This document shows, one piece after another, positions 19,701 to 28,271 of a DNA stretch of 64,000 nucleotides. Positions within the stretch are counted from its first letter, which is position 1; each line of letters starts with the position of its first letter. The notes under the pieces are model-generated. The model was not told the DNA's origin. It was given only the letters and a program-made list of their open reading frames with translations, and did not search any database. This stretch comes from JAFLTL01 sp964389525. GTDB taxonomy: Bacteria > Bacteroidota > Bacteroidia > Bacteroidales > Muribaculaceae. Both the position numbers and the translations under genes were made by a program. The stretch covers positions 13,289-77,288 of the forward strand of contig CAYMEX010000015.1 of NCBI GenBank assembly GCA_964389525.1, given 5' to 3'.

Positions 19701-20091
19701 AGACCTCGCTTGTCACCTGGTCGACAGCACCTGTCAGGTTGACTTTCTTCTGCTGTCCGTAACCGACGACAACTACCTCCGACAGTTCCTGCGACTGGTC
19801 TTTAAGGACGATGTCGAGCACTGTCTCGTTTTTGCCGATAGCTTTTTCAAAAGCGGAGTAGCCGATGTAGGTGGCTGTGATGACCGGGTTGTTTCCTTTC
19901 AGGACGATAGAATACTTACCGTCGAGATCGGTTGCGACACCATTGGTCGTGCCTTTCTCCATGATTGTCACGCCTGCCAGCGGATCACCAAGCTCGTCGG
20001 TGACCGTACCGGTCAGTTTGTGTTGCGCCGATGCTGCAAAAGCGAAGCACACCACAAAAAGCATTGTGAATGTTCGTAAGAATCGGATCAT
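16795..20091 (-). CDS. SusC/RagA-family TonB-linked outer-membrane transporter
   Basis: A 1098-residue protein: signal peptide (to about residue 22), N-terminal carboxypeptidase-D-like domain (GTVTDELGDPLAGVTIMEKG), the TonB box region around ELSEVVVVGYGQQKK, plug domain (VRGTGSINGGSALVLIDGVEG, VSVLKDAASAAIYGARAPFG) and a 22-strand barrel with the usual C-terminal aromatic residue (GLNVTF). It imports the SusD-bound ligand with TonB-ExbBD energy. First gene of the operon, with a leader of about 200 nt that includes a ten-base C tract on the coding strand. No adjacent hybrid two-component or anti-sigma regulator is present in this window. Confidence 0.96.
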   Translation of the reverse strand: MIRFLRTFTMLFVVCFAFAASAQHKLTGTVTDELGDPLAGVTIMEKGTTNGVATDLDGKYSIVLKGNNPVITATYIGYSAFEKAIGKNETVLDIVLKDQSQELSEVVVVGYGQQKKVNLTGAVDQVTSEVFEGRPAANVAQMLEGAIPNLNISLSDGKPSRSSDFNVRGTGSINGGSALVLIDGVEGDPSLLNPDDIASVSVLKDAASAAIYGARAPFGVVLITTKNPTVGKPKINYSSIYSFQSPQNVPDVVSDGYTWAEHFYKAYYNYNFSNPSGINKTQQFSVAWLEEYKRRAEAGNFGTEISDGSIGTKGRYVYYNEGGDPYDILYKDNTFATTQNLSISGSDEKFDYFISGRYYHYSGLFNSDNHSDPFDSYNLRFKAGYQMTKWLKVSNNFEFAHNNFKMPLTYSEGNGNVWRNLADEFKPCQPLFNPDGTMSYMGVYTVGDLLYGNSTHYIKNHQYKNTISFVANAYKDILTINGDFTFQRKSYDRTIHRVRTPYARQVNPDGTSKIETISGTQSYISETTNHTDYYATNLYATFHKLWSSKHDFTALLGWNYEKSRYKQLYAYNDDLLTNDVENINLAFGTDGKNITSSWSAFQFGGAFFRANYVYDNRYLVEVNGRYDGSSRFRADSRWHLFPSVSVGWRPSQEHWWKIDPSIINNAKIRASWGQLGNAVGLGNYQYKQTLGVTDSSFIFDGTKRKYVSSPAALPDELTWETVTTYDIGLDLGFLNNRLLFTGDYYQRKTKDMIVAGPTVPDVFGASSPKGNYADMSTYGYELSIEWRDAFQVAGKPLNYSIRATLADYYSTIDKYNNAQKTLSTNNNQSASGNYYEGMRIGEIWGFVSNGLWQTQEEIDAAEAAAKAAGQKYYNPLMQTSKTYKLYPGDIKFEDLNGNGYIDRGKNTVDDPGDRKIIGNAAPRYIYGFRLALDWNGIYANAFFQGVGKQDWYPSNEASIFWGQYNRPYNQMPKWHQGNYWTEDNRDAYLPRYTGYYSPLYGGTSRANTRYMQNVAYLRCKNIQVGYNFPKSITEKLHMQQLGIYLSGENLFTWSPLYKRSKDLNVSNIYGTDAEFGSTGDGYNYPMMKSISVGLNVTF

Positions 20092-20175
20092 AATGTTGGT
20101 TTGTATAGTGAATGTTGTTTCATTTTGAAAATTTTTGGCTAAATAACGAAAATGTTACGAGATGTAAAAATTTCA

Positions 20176-20185
20176 GGGGGGGGGG
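20176..20185. repeat. Ten-base G homopolymer in the susC leader
   Basis: An uninterrupted run of ten G (ten C on the susC coding strand) lies 85-94 bases upstream of the susC ATG, between the predicted promoter and the gene. It stands out in otherwise AT-rich leader DNA. Homopolymers of this length are prone to slipped-strand change. Confidence 0.85.
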
Positions 20186-20292
20186 TAAGCATTATTATGA
20201 ATGTTTAACACATGTTTGCATTATTGAGATCTGCTGAAAAGCTTTATGTGCTCAAAAACTATGTTTTACAGCATATTTTTTGTCTGACGCCG

Positions 20293-20300
20293 CAAAAGTA
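20293..20300 (-). promoter_or_regulatory. Bacteroidales -7 promoter element of susC
   Basis: On the minus strand TACTTTTG matches TAnnTTTG. A TTTG occurs upstream at 20329-20326 but with a 25-nt spacer, longer than the usual 19-21. Together with the absence of any other good match, it predicts a leader of about 195 nt. The rest of 20092-20410 is AT-rich with no gene. Confidence 0.5.
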
Positions 20301-20410
20301 ATTGAGAAATGTTTTATTAAGATTTCAAAAAAAATTATATAACGGATAAAAATACAGCAGGACGATCGGCGGTTTCAATATGAATCTATATGATTAACAT
20401 ATATTTGCTT

Positions 20411-20454
20411 AAAAAAGAATCCGGCGGGCGTTGTTGCAACGTCCGACCGGATTC
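20411..20454 (-). terminator. Intrinsic terminator of the OmpA-family gene
   Basis: Minus-strand stem GAATCCGG (20454-20447) with CCGGATTC (20424-20417), with further internal pairing, followed by six T (20416-20411). It lies about 40 bases after the OmpA-family stop. Confidence 0.85.
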
Positions 20455-20495
20455 GGGGGGATAGAAGGATTGAAAAATGAAATGCAGTTGAAGAT

Positions 20496-21317
20496 TTATC
20501 TGCCGGCCTGAGCCTCCTCGATCATCTGGCGTCCGGCTGTGATGAATATCTCTACACGGCGGTTCTGGGCACGGCCCTCGGGTGTGGCATTGCTTGCGAT
20601 CGGGTTGTTCCACCCTTCGCCTACAGCTTTAAGGCGCGACGCCTGCACGCCATGCTGCTGAAGATAGTCGACCACACTTTGCGCGCGCTGCAGCGAGAGG
20701 CGGTCATTGACCTGCTGGCTGCCTGTGTTGTCGGTGAAGCCTACTACAGTCACGTCGGTGCCGGGGAATTGGTCGAGATTGTATGCTACACGGCTCAGAG
20801 CGGCCTGTGCGGCGGCCGAGAGATCGTATTTGCCGGTCTTGAACAGAACGGCATCGCCCATCACGACCTTGATGGCGTCGAGGTTGTTGCTGTCTTTTAC
20901 GCTCTCGACCTTGATCGACTCGATCGCGCGGCGGTTGGCCTCGATGGCGTCGCGGTTGGCGGCGATATCCTGCGAGTTACGGTCGGTATGGTCCTGCAAT
21001 GACGCGAGCTGCTGTTCAAGTTCTTTTTTCTGCTTGTCCATGGAGTTGCCGACGAGAGCGCCGGTGCCTGCACCCAACGCGCCGCCTACGAGTGCTCCGA
21101 TCCATGTGCCTTTGCCTCCGCCTATCAGAGCGCCTACTCCGGCTCCTACAGCGGCTCCGGCCGCACCTCCGGCTGTCGCTCCCTGTCCAGTCTGATTCAT
21201 ACCGTCCCATGTGCTTTTCATAGATGCGCATCCGCTCATCATTAATGATCCCGCACAAACAGCTGCGATCACCGAAACGCGACCGACTTTACATGTCTTT
21301 GAAATATTTTTCGTCAT
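20496..21317 (-). CDS. OmpA-family lipoprotein with glycine-zipper segment
   Basis: A 273-residue lipoprotein (signal ending LMMSGCASM, lipobox Cys near residue 30). Residues about 45-95 form a Gly/Ala-rich zipper (GGAAGAAVGAGVGALIGGG) with small-xxx-small spacing, then a coiled-coil-like stretch (KQKKELEQQLASLQ) and a C-terminal OmpA peptidoglycan-binding domain (residues 150-265) with TDNTGSQQVNDRLSLQRAQSV and NRRVEIFI. The key Asp and Arg that bind diaminopimelate are present. It probably anchors the outer membrane to peptidoglycan; the YMGG-like zipper suggests membrane insertion or oligomerisation. Monocistronic, with its own terminator. Confidence 0.9.
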   Translation of the reverse strand: MTKNISKTCKVGRVSVIAAVCAGSLMMSGCASMKSTWDGMNQTGQGATAGGAAGAAVGAGVGALIGGGKGTWIGALVGGALGAGTGALVGNSMDKQKKELEQQLASLQDHTDRNSQDIAANRDAIEANRRAIESIKVESVKDSNNLDAIKVVMGDAVLFKTGKYDLSAAAQAALSRVAYNLDQFPGTDVTVVGFTDNTGSQQVNDRLSLQRAQSVVDYLQQHGVQASRLKAVGEGWNNPIASNATPEGRAQNRRVEIFITAGRQMIEEAQAGR

Positions 21318-21545
21318 AATCAGATAGTTTCACGTTGTATTATGGCCGACGGACGCTATGATCCGCAGGTAGCTTTTCACTATTAACAATGCTTAATAGG
21401 AAAAGTATCACCTAAAAATAAAAAATATGTGCGACATGACAATCGTTTCGCATATGAAAAAAAACTATTACGCTACGGAATATGTTAGAGTTTCAAGAGA
21501 TTGACCCGTTTCGTCGGGAAATTAACCAATGATCGTTGCCATGAT

Positions 21546-23177
21546 ATGAAAAAAGATAGAGAGTATGACGTGATAGTGATAGGCGGCGGTGCTACCGGAG
21601 CGGGCACGGCGCGCGACTGTGCCATGCGCGGACTGAAAACCGTGCTTGTCGAGCGACTGGATTTCACTGCCGGAGCAACGGGACGCAACCACGGACTGCT
21701 ACACAGCGGCGCCCGATATGCGCGTACCGATCCGGAGTCGGCTGCCGAGTGTATCAGAGAGAACATGGTACTTCGCCGCATAGCCCGTCATTGTGTCGAC
21801 GACACCGGCGGCCTGTTTGTCACGCTCCCCGAAGACAGTCTGGACTATCAGGATGCGTTTGTCGCCGACTGCCGTAAGGCCGGAATTGAGGCCGAAGTGC
21901 TTGAGCCGGAAAAGGCTGTCAGTATGGAACCGGCTGTCAACCCCGCCATCATAGGTGCCGTGAAGGTGCCCGACGGCGCGATAGATCCGTTCCGGCTCAC
22001 GACGGCCAATGTGCTCGACGCGCGTCTGCACGGAGCCGATATAATCACATACCATGAGGTGACGGGCTTTGTGAAGGATGGCGACCGCATCACCGGCGTG
22101 AGGCTTAAAAGCCATGTGAACGGAGAGGAATCTGTCATATACGGGAGGGTGACGGTGAATGCCTGCGGCATATGGGGGCACCATGTAGCCGAGCTCGCCG
22201 GAGTGAAGGTCGACATGTATCCGGCCAAAGGTGCGCTGCTTATCTTCGGGCACCGCGTCAACAACATGGTCATAAACCGGTGTCGCAAGCCGGCCGATGC
22301 CGACATACTCGTGCCGGGTGATACGATATGTGTCATAGGCACCACTTCGACGCGTATACCGTTTGATGACATAGACAAGATGGAGGTCACACCCGGTGAG
22401 GTGGATCTGCTGTTGCGCGAAGGCATAAAGCTCTCGCCGAAGCTCGCCACGACACGTATATTGCGTGCATATGCGGGTGTGCGGCCGCTTGTGGCCGACG
22501 ATAGCGACCCGACAGGACGCAGCATAAGCCGCGGTATCGTGTGCCTTGATCATGCGAAACGCGACGGCATCGATGGCTTTATCACTATCACCGGCGGGAA
22601 GCTGATGACTTACAGGCTCATGGCAGAGGAGGCCACCGATCTTGTGTGCCGGAAACTCGGTGTCGACCGTCCGTGCGAGACCGCAGTGATGCCGTTGCCG
22701 GGATCGGAGGCAGACCACAAGGATGAGAAACGCCGCCAGCACATCATCGAACTCAGCACGGAGCAGAAGGCGGCTGAGGGACGCCACGGCAGCTGGACGG
22801 GACGCATCGAGTCGAAGTCGGATGCCGATGACGCTTTGGTGTGCGAGTGCGAGCAGGTGAGTGTGGCCGAAGTAAATTATGCCATCGAGGAGCTGCATGT
22901 GCACAATCTGATCAATCTGCGCCGCCGCACGCGTCTCGGCATGGGCACTTGCCAGGGGGCTTTGTGTGCCTGTCGTGGCGCAGGGCTGCTCGAGCGTCAC
23001 GACAAGTGCACCAAACGCAGTCTCGATGACCTCGCCGCCTTTATGGACGAGCGGTGGCACGGCATGTTCCCGGTATGCTGGGGCGAGACGTTGTGCGAGG
23101 TGCAGTTCTCGTCGTGGATCTATCAGGGCGTACTTGGCCTTGATCACCTTCCGCCGCAGACACTGCCTGCTCAGTGA
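21546..23177 (+). CDS. glpA: Anaerobic glycerol-3-phosphate dehydrogenase subunit A
   Basis: A 543-residue flavoprotein that oxidises sn-glycerol 3-phosphate to dihydroxyacetone phosphate. The start at 21546 puts the FAD Rossmann motif VIVIGGGATGAGTARDCAMR at residues 8-27; a longer frame from 21501 is less likely. The DAO-type FAD domain extends to about residue 380, and the C-terminus (about 430-475) carries a BFD-like [2Fe-2S] site: CECEQ ... TCQGALCACR. Gene order glpA-glpB-glpC-glpK-glpF makes the pathway complete. Compared with E. coli GlpA (542 residues) the length is normal. Confidence 0.95.
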   Translation: MKKDREYDVIVIGGGATGAGTARDCAMRGLKTVLVERLDFTAGATGRNHGLLHSGARYARTDPESAAECIRENMVLRRIARHCVDDTGGLFVTLPEDSLDYQDAFVADCRKAGIEAEVLEPEKAVSMEPAVNPAIIGAVKVPDGAIDPFRLTTANVLDARLHGADIITYHEVTGFVKDGDRITGVRLKSHVNGEESVIYGRVTVNACGIWGHHVAELAGVKVDMYPAKGALLIFGHRVNNMVINRCRKPADADILVPGDTICVIGTTSTRIPFDDIDKMEVTPGEVDLLLREGIKLSPKLATTRILRAYAGVRPLVADDSDPTGRSISRGIVCLDHAKRDGIDGFITITGGKLMTYRLMAEEATDLVCRKLGVDRPCETAVMPLPGSEADHKDEKRRQHIIELSTEQKAAEGRHGSWTGRIESKSDADDALVCECEQVSVAEVNYAIEELHVHNLINLRRRTRLGMGTCQGALCACRGAGLLERHDKCTKRSLDDLAAFMDERWHGMFPVCWGETLCEVQFSSWIYQGVLGLDHLPPQTLPAQ

Positions 23178-23246
23178 AAAAATACATAAAAGAACTATTT
23201 TTCTGTATGCCGTTAATTTAAATATCTTATATTTGGAACATAAACC

Positions 23247-24503
23247 ATGAAATTCGACACAGTAATAATCGGAGGTGGACTCAGTGGGCTGATCAGCGGC
23301 ATCGAGTCGGCGAGAAGCGGAAGAAAGACAGCGATAATATCTGCCGGGCAGAGCGCGCTGCATTTCTGGTCGGGCTCGTTTGAGTTTCTGTGCAGCGACG
23401 ACGGCAAGATGGTTGTCGGGGATCCTCTCGGACATGCGGCCGCTCTTCGGCCCGAGCATCCCTACCGCAAAATCGGCATCGGCCGCACGGCGCAGCTTCT
23501 CGGACGTGTGGCACCGATTCTGGCCGAAGCCGGGATAAATGTGAGCGGCTCACTCGACCGCAATCATTTCCGTCTCACTCCGCTCGGCATTGTCAAGCCG
23601 GCATGGCTCACACTCGACGATTATTTCGCATTTGACAGGGTAGAGGATCTTGCCGGTAAAAAGGTCTCAATAGTCAATATTTACGGGTATATAGATTTCT
23701 ATCCACGGTTTCTTGCCTACGGGCTGTCGAAACACGGGGTCGAATGCCACACTGCCGACGTGAACGTGCCGCAACTCGATGTGCTGCGCAAAAGCACCAC
23801 CGAGATGAGGGCTACCAATATATCGCGTTTCCTGACCGATGACGCCGTCGACATGCTTGCCGACGCGATAAACCGTGTGTCGGAGGGAAGCGATTTTGTG
23901 ATAATGCCGGCGGTTCTCGGCATCTTCAGCGACGGCCCGGTGAAGAGACTGCGGCAGAGGGTTGACCGGCCGGTATATTTCATCGCCACGACTCCGGCTT
24001 CTGTGCCGGGAGTGAGATGTCAGCTTGCCCTGAGAGATCTGTTCACCTCGATGGGAGGATACTTTATGCCGGGCGACACGGTGACTCGCGGCGACATTGC
24101 CGGCGGGCGGCTTGAAAGAGTGTATACGGCTAACTTCGGCAGTGTGCCGGTGGAGGCCGACAGCTACGTCATAAGCACCGGCAGTTTCTTCGGGCAAGGT
24201 CTTATTGCCGACATGCACAAGATATATGAGCCTGTGTTCGGGCTTGATGTTGTGGCTGGCGAAAGCCGCACCGACTGGTATGACAAGAATTTCTACAACG
24301 CGCAGCCCTATATGTCGTATGGCGTCATAACCGACGATCGGTTCCGTCCGTCGGTTAAGGGTAAGACAATAGAGAATCTTTATGCGACCGGTGCGCTCCT
24401 CAGCGGGTTCAATGCGCTGAAAGAGGGCTCGGGAGCCGGAATTACGCTCGCTACCGCGCTACATGCCGCCGGAGAGATAACGGGAGTATTGTCGAACGCT
24501 TAA
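23247..24503 (+). CDS. glpB: Anaerobic glycerol-3-phosphate dehydrogenase subunit B
   Basis: A 418-residue flavoprotein subunit. It starts with the nucleotide-binding motif TVIIGGGLSGLISGIESARSG and ends with the FAD-binding block NLYATGALLSGFNALKEGSGAGITLATAL. GlpB pairs with GlpA and passes electrons to the membrane-associated GlpC. It lies 69 bases after glpA and ten bases before glpC in the same operon. No missing features seen; length matches E. coli GlpB (419). Confidence 0.93.
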   Translation: MKFDTVIIGGGLSGLISGIESARSGRKTAIISAGQSALHFWSGSFEFLCSDDGKMVVGDPLGHAAALRPEHPYRKIGIGRTAQLLGRVAPILAEAGINVSGSLDRNHFRLTPLGIVKPAWLTLDDYFAFDRVEDLAGKKVSIVNIYGYIDFYPRFLAYGLSKHGVECHTADVNVPQLDVLRKSTTEMRATNISRFLTDDAVDMLADAINRVSEGSDFVIMPAVLGIFSDGPVKRLRQRVDRPVYFIATTPASVPGVRCQLALRDLFTSMGGYFMPGDTVTRGDIAGGRLERVYTANFGSVPVEADSYVISTGSFFGQGLIADMHKIYEPVFGLDVVAGESRTDWYDKNFYNAQPYMSYGVITDDRFRPSVKGKTIENLYATGALLSGFNALKEGSGAGITLATALHAAGEITGVLSNA

Positions 24504-24513
24504 ACATGCTGCC

Positions 24514-25773
24514 ATGATGACATTACAGGAACAAAATATAAGCGATAACAATTTCGAGTCGTGTGTGAAATGCACGATATGCACGGTCTACTGTCCTGTC
24601 ACGGCTGTCAATCCCGACTATCCGGGGCCTAAACAGGCCGGTCCTGACGGCGAACGCTACCGTCTCAAAAAACCGTACTTCTATGACGAGGCGCTGAAAT
24701 ACTGCCTCAACTGCAAGCGATGTGAGGTGGCGTGCCCGAGCAACGTGAAGATCGGCGACATCATACAGTCGGCGCGTATCAAATACGCCACTCAGCGTCC
24801 GTCGCTGCGCGACACGCTTCTGTCGAACACCGACCTGATGGGGGGCATCGCCACGCGCATGGCTCCTGTCGTGAACTATTCGCTCGGTCTGCGCCCGGTG
24901 AAATACATGATGGACAAGGTGCTGAAAATCGACGAGCACCGCACGTTCCCGAAATATGCGGGCGAGAGGTTTGAGACGTGGTACAGGCGTGAGGCCGAGG
25001 CGACGCAGACCCGGTTGCCGCATCAGGTGTCGTATTTCCACGGGTGCTACGTAAACTATAATTATCCGCAGCTTGGCAAGGATCTGCTGAAGGTGCTTAA
25101 CGCCATGGGCTACGGCGTGCGGCTTCTCGACCGTGAGAAATGCTGCGGAGTGGCTAAGATCGCCAACCGGTGCATCAAAGAGGCCACGCGCGACGGCCGC
25201 AACAATCTGCGTGCCATAAGGGAGGCGGTGGAGCGCGGCGACAAGGTGATCGCCACTTCGTCGACCTGCTGTTTCACGATACGCGACGAGTATCCTCACC
25301 TGCTGCATCTTGCCAACGATGATGTGCGCGATCAGATGATGCTTGCGACCGTTTTCATCTACACACTTCTCGACGAGGGGAAAGCGAAGATCGCGTTCCG
25401 CGACGACTATCGCAGGAAAATCGCCTATCATGTGCCGTGCCATATGGAGAAACTCGGGTGGACGATCTTCTCGACCTCTCTGTTGAAAATGATACCGGGT
25501 GTTGATTTCGTGCAGCTTGACTCGCATTGCTGCGGCATAGCGGGCACCTATGGTTTCAAGAAAGAGTATTACGATTACTCGCAGGCAATTGGCGAGCCGC
25601 TGTTCAGGCAGATACTTGAGTCGAAGTGCGACTTTGTGGCATGCGACTGCGAGACGTGCAAATGGCAGATAGAGATGTCGACCGGCGTCGAGGTGCTCAA
25701 TCCTGTGTCGGTGCTTGCCGAGGCCATCGATGTCGAAGAGACAATGCGCCTTAATCATGTAAATAATCTATAG
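24514..25773 (+). CDS. glpC: Anaerobic glycerol-3-phosphate dehydrogenase subunit C
   Basis: A 419-residue iron-sulfur protein. Two [4Fe-4S] ferredoxin motifs lie near the N-terminus (CVKCTICTVYCPV and CLNCKRCEVACPS), followed by two CCG domains: GCYVNYNYPQLGKDLL...CCGVAK and PCHMEKLG...SHCCGIAGTYGF, the cysteine-rich set shared with heterodisulfide-reductase-type proteins. It carries electrons from GlpAB to menaquinone at the inner membrane. Two ATGs are adjacent; the first is used here. Length matches E. coli GlpC (396) with a modest extension. Confidence 0.93.
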   Translation: MMTLQEQNISDNNFESCVKCTICTVYCPVTAVNPDYPGPKQAGPDGERYRLKKPYFYDEALKYCLNCKRCEVACPSNVKIGDIIQSARIKYATQRPSLRDTLLSNTDLMGGIATRMAPVVNYSLGLRPVKYMMDKVLKIDEHRTFPKYAGERFETWYRREAEATQTRLPHQVSYFHGCYVNYNYPQLGKDLLKVLNAMGYGVRLLDREKCCGVAKIANRCIKEATRDGRNNLRAIREAVERGDKVIATSSTCCFTIRDEYPHLLHLANDDVRDQMMLATVFIYTLLDEGKAKIAFRDDYRRKIAYHVPCHMEKLGWTIFSTSLLKMIPGVDFVQLDSHCCGIAGTYGFKKEYYDYSQAIGEPLFRQILESKCDFVACDCETCKWQIEMSTGVEVLNPVSVLAEAIDVEETMRLNHVNNL

Positions 25774-25792
25774 ATAATCAAAAATATATACC

Positions 25793-27277
25793 ATGGAAAA
25801 ATTTATCCTGTCGCTTGACCAGGGCACGACCAGCAGCCGCGCCATTGTGTTCGACCACGAAGGCAACATCCGTTCGGTCGCCCAGCACGAGTTCCCGCAG
25901 ATATTCCCTAAACCCGGGTGGGTCGAGCATGATCCTCACCAGATCTGGGGCTCCCAGGCGTCGGTGATCGCCGAGGCCATATCGCAGATCGGCATCAACG
26001 GTCACGATATAGCTGCGATAGGCATTACCAACCAGCGAGAGACGACTGTCGTGTGGGACGCCAAGACAGGCGAGCCGGTCTATAACGCCATAGTTTGGCA
26101 GGACCGCCGCACATCGGAGTACTGCGACTCGTTGCGTGAGGCTGGCTATGCCGATATGATACGCGAAAAGACCGGCCTGATACTCGATGCCTATTTCAGT
26201 GCCACAAAGATAAAATGGATCCTTGACCACGTGGAGGGTGCGCGTGAGAGAGCCGAGGCGGGCAAGCTGAGGTTCGGCACCGTCGACTCGTGGCTTATCT
26301 CGTGCCTGACGCGCAACACGGCGCATATGACCGACGTCACCAATGCGTCGCGCACGATGCTGTTCAATATCCACACTCTCGAGTGGGATAAAGATCTGCT
26401 TGAACTATTCGGCATACCTGAGTCGATGCTGCCCGAGGTGAAGCCGAGCAGCGGCGTGATGTGTCACACCACTACGACGCTGTTTGCCCATGCCCTTCCT
26501 ATCGCCGGTGTGGCCGGAGACCAGCAGGCCGCCCTTTTCGGGCAGATGTGCGTGCGGCCGGGCGCAGTGAAGAACACCTACGGCACCGGCTGTTTCCTGC
26601 TTATGAATTCGGGAGAGAAGCCTATAGTATCTAAAAACCGTCTGCTCACTACGATCGCATGGAAGATCGGCGATGTGACCACATATGCTCTCGAGGGCTC
26701 GATTTTTGTCGGCGGATCGGTAGTGCAGTGGCTTCGCGACGGACTACATTGCATCACCTCGTCGTCTGAGGTCGAGGAGCTGGCTGCATCGGTGCCCGAC
26801 ACCGACGGGGTGTATTTTGTCCCGGCGCTTACGGGGCTTGGCGCTCCGTACTGGGATCAGTATGCACGCGGTCTTATATCGGGAATATCGCGCGGCACGA
26901 CATCGGCGCATATCGCCAGAGCGGCTCTTGAGGGCATCGCTTTCCAGGTATATGACATCGTCAAGGCGATGGAGCGTGATTCAGGGCTCAATATCACGGA
27001 GCTGAAGGTCGACGGCGGTGCTTCGCGCAACAATCTGCTCATGCAGTTTCAGAGCGACATCCTCGACACAGAGGTGCTTCGGCCGCGCGTCACGGAGACA
27101 ACTGCTCTCGGAGCGGCGTATCTTGCCGGCCTTGCGGTGGGCTACTGGGACAATATCGGCCAGATTGACGCACAGTGGCAGATCGAACATAAGTTCGCTC
27201 CCGAGGCATCGGCAGAGTATGTGTCTGATAAGCTCGCTGGCTGGGATGATGCTGTTAAACGTTGTCTCTCAAAATAG
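25793..27277 (+). CDS. glpK: Glycerol kinase
   Basis: A 494-residue FGGY-family kinase (ATP + glycerol to sn-glycerol 3-phosphate). Diagnostic segments: LDQGTTSSRAIVFDHEG (phosphate-1 loop), ITNQRETTVVWD, KNTYGTGCFLLMNSGE and DGGASRNNLLMQFQ with the adenosine-binding region. It directly supplies the substrate of GlpABC encoded upstream, and glpF follows after 25 bases. In E. coli GlpK is controlled by fructose-1,6-bisphosphate and EIIA-Glc; whether this applies here cannot be seen. Confidence 0.96.
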   Translation: MEKFILSLDQGTTSSRAIVFDHEGNIRSVAQHEFPQIFPKPGWVEHDPHQIWGSQASVIAEAISQIGINGHDIAAIGITNQRETTVVWDAKTGEPVYNAIVWQDRRTSEYCDSLREAGYADMIREKTGLILDAYFSATKIKWILDHVEGARERAEAGKLRFGTVDSWLISCLTRNTAHMTDVTNASRTMLFNIHTLEWDKDLLELFGIPESMLPEVKPSSGVMCHTTTTLFAHALPIAGVAGDQQAALFGQMCVRPGAVKNTYGTGCFLLMNSGEKPIVSKNRLLTTIAWKIGDVTTYALEGSIFVGGSVVQWLRDGLHCITSSSEVEELAASVPDTDGVYFVPALTGLGAPYWDQYARGLISGISRGTTSAHIARAALEGIAFQVYDIVKAMERDSGLNITELKVDGGASRNNLLMQFQSDILDTEVLRPRVTETTALGAAYLAGLAVGYWDNIGQIDAQWQIEHKFAPEASAEYVSDKLAGWDDAVKRCLSK

Positions 27278-27302
27278 ATGTAATTACTAAATAAATATTG
27301 TC

Positions 27303-28058
27303 ATGGAACCTATCGGTATCTCTGTTTTCTTGCAGTGCTTTTTCGAGTTTTTAGGCACATTTGTTATGATCCTTCTGGGCTGTGGAGTAGTGGCATGCAC
27401 CAACCTCAACGGCTCAAAAGGTCATGGCAGCGGCTGGATTGTTGTAACGATAGCGTGGGGTCTCGCCGTGATGTGCGGAGTGTTCATCGCCGGGCCATAT
27501 ACGGGAGCGCATCTTAATCCGGCTGTCAGCGTCGGGCTTGCTCTTGCCGGCAAGTTCAGCTGGAGTCTTGTTGTCCCCTACGTGCTCTCGCAGTTCCTCG
27601 GTGCCTTTCTCGGTGGTGTCATAGTATATCTTTTCTATAAGGATCATTTTGACGCGACCGCCGACACCGATACAAAACTCGGTGTGTTCGCCACAATTCC
27701 GGCGATTAAGAATTACCGCCGCAACTTCTTCTCTGAGGTGATCGGCACGTTCGTTCTTATCCTTGTCATTTTGTTTCTGGCAGAGCGTGGCAACACGGCC
27801 GAAGTGGGACTTGGCTCGATAGGAGCCTTTCCTGTCGCTTTCCTCGTGATCGTCATAGGCATGGCTCTTGGCGGTACAACAGGGTATGCCATCAATCCGG
27901 CGAGAGATCTCGGGCCGCGCATGGCTCATCAGCTTCTGCCGATAAAAGGAAAAGGCGGGAGCCAGTGGAAATATGCCTGGGTGCCGATTGCCGGGCCTCT
28001 CGTGGGATCGGCTCTCGCAGTAGGCGTATATTATATCTATCTGGCTTTGTGCAACTGA
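27303..28058 (+). CDS. glpF: Glycerol uptake facilitator (aquaglyceroporin)
   Basis: A 251-residue MIP-family channel with six membrane helices and two half-helices carrying the NPA signatures: HLNPAVS near residue 74 and AINPARDLGPR near residue 198. The Arg after the second NPA and the Asp two positions later (NPARD) are the glycerol-facilitator (GLP) signature rather than the water-specific aquaporin type. Last gene of the glp operon. No clear terminator follows: 28059-28237 holds only a short palindrome (28167-28180) and then the promoter of the SRP RNA. Confidence 0.94.
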   Translation: MEPIGISVFLQCFFEFLGTFVMILLGCGVVACTNLNGSKGHGSGWIVVTIAWGLAVMCGVFIAGPYTGAHLNPAVSVGLALAGKFSWSLVVPYVLSQFLGAFLGGVIVYLFYKDHFDATADTDTKLGVFATIPAIKNYRRNFFSEVIGTFVLILVILFLAERGNTAEVGLGSIGAFPVAFLVIVIGMALGGTTGYAINPARDLGPRMAHQLLPIKGKGGSQWKYAWVPIAGPLVGSALAVGVYYIYLALCN

Positions 28059-28237
28059 CCGTCGGGGCAGTATTACTGATAAATGTCGGTGTCGTCACTT
28101 TGCAATAATTGCTTGTGATGATACCGGCTTCTTGTAGTATCGTGTAACCTGATCTGACGGGCCGGTTGCAATTTATTGCAGCATAAACGTTTGATGGCGA
28201 TTGAACAATTTTTAACACAATATTGGGGCGCGTCGGA

Positions 28238-28267
28238 GTTGCAATTAGAGTAAAAGTTGTAATTTTG
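28238..28267 (+). promoter_or_regulatory. Promoter of the SRP RNA gene
   Basis: -33-like GTTG at 28238-28241, 18-nt spacer, and -7 box TAATTTTG at 28260-28267, placing the start at about 28272, exactly where the RNA helix begins. Confidence 0.75.
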
Positions 28268-28271
28268 CGGC

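Noticed and set aside
21699..23459. A 586-codon open frame antisense to glpA
   Set aside because: glpA on the other strand has complete FAD and iron-sulfur motifs; the antisense protein has no recognisable feature.
24523..25758. A 411-codon open frame antisense to glpC
   Set aside because: Shadow frame: the sense strand carries all cysteine clusters of GlpC.
28059..28237. tRNA, terminator or riboswitch downstream of glpF
   Set aside because: I found only a short palindrome (28167-28180) with no T tract, no cloverleaf and no known riboswitch core.
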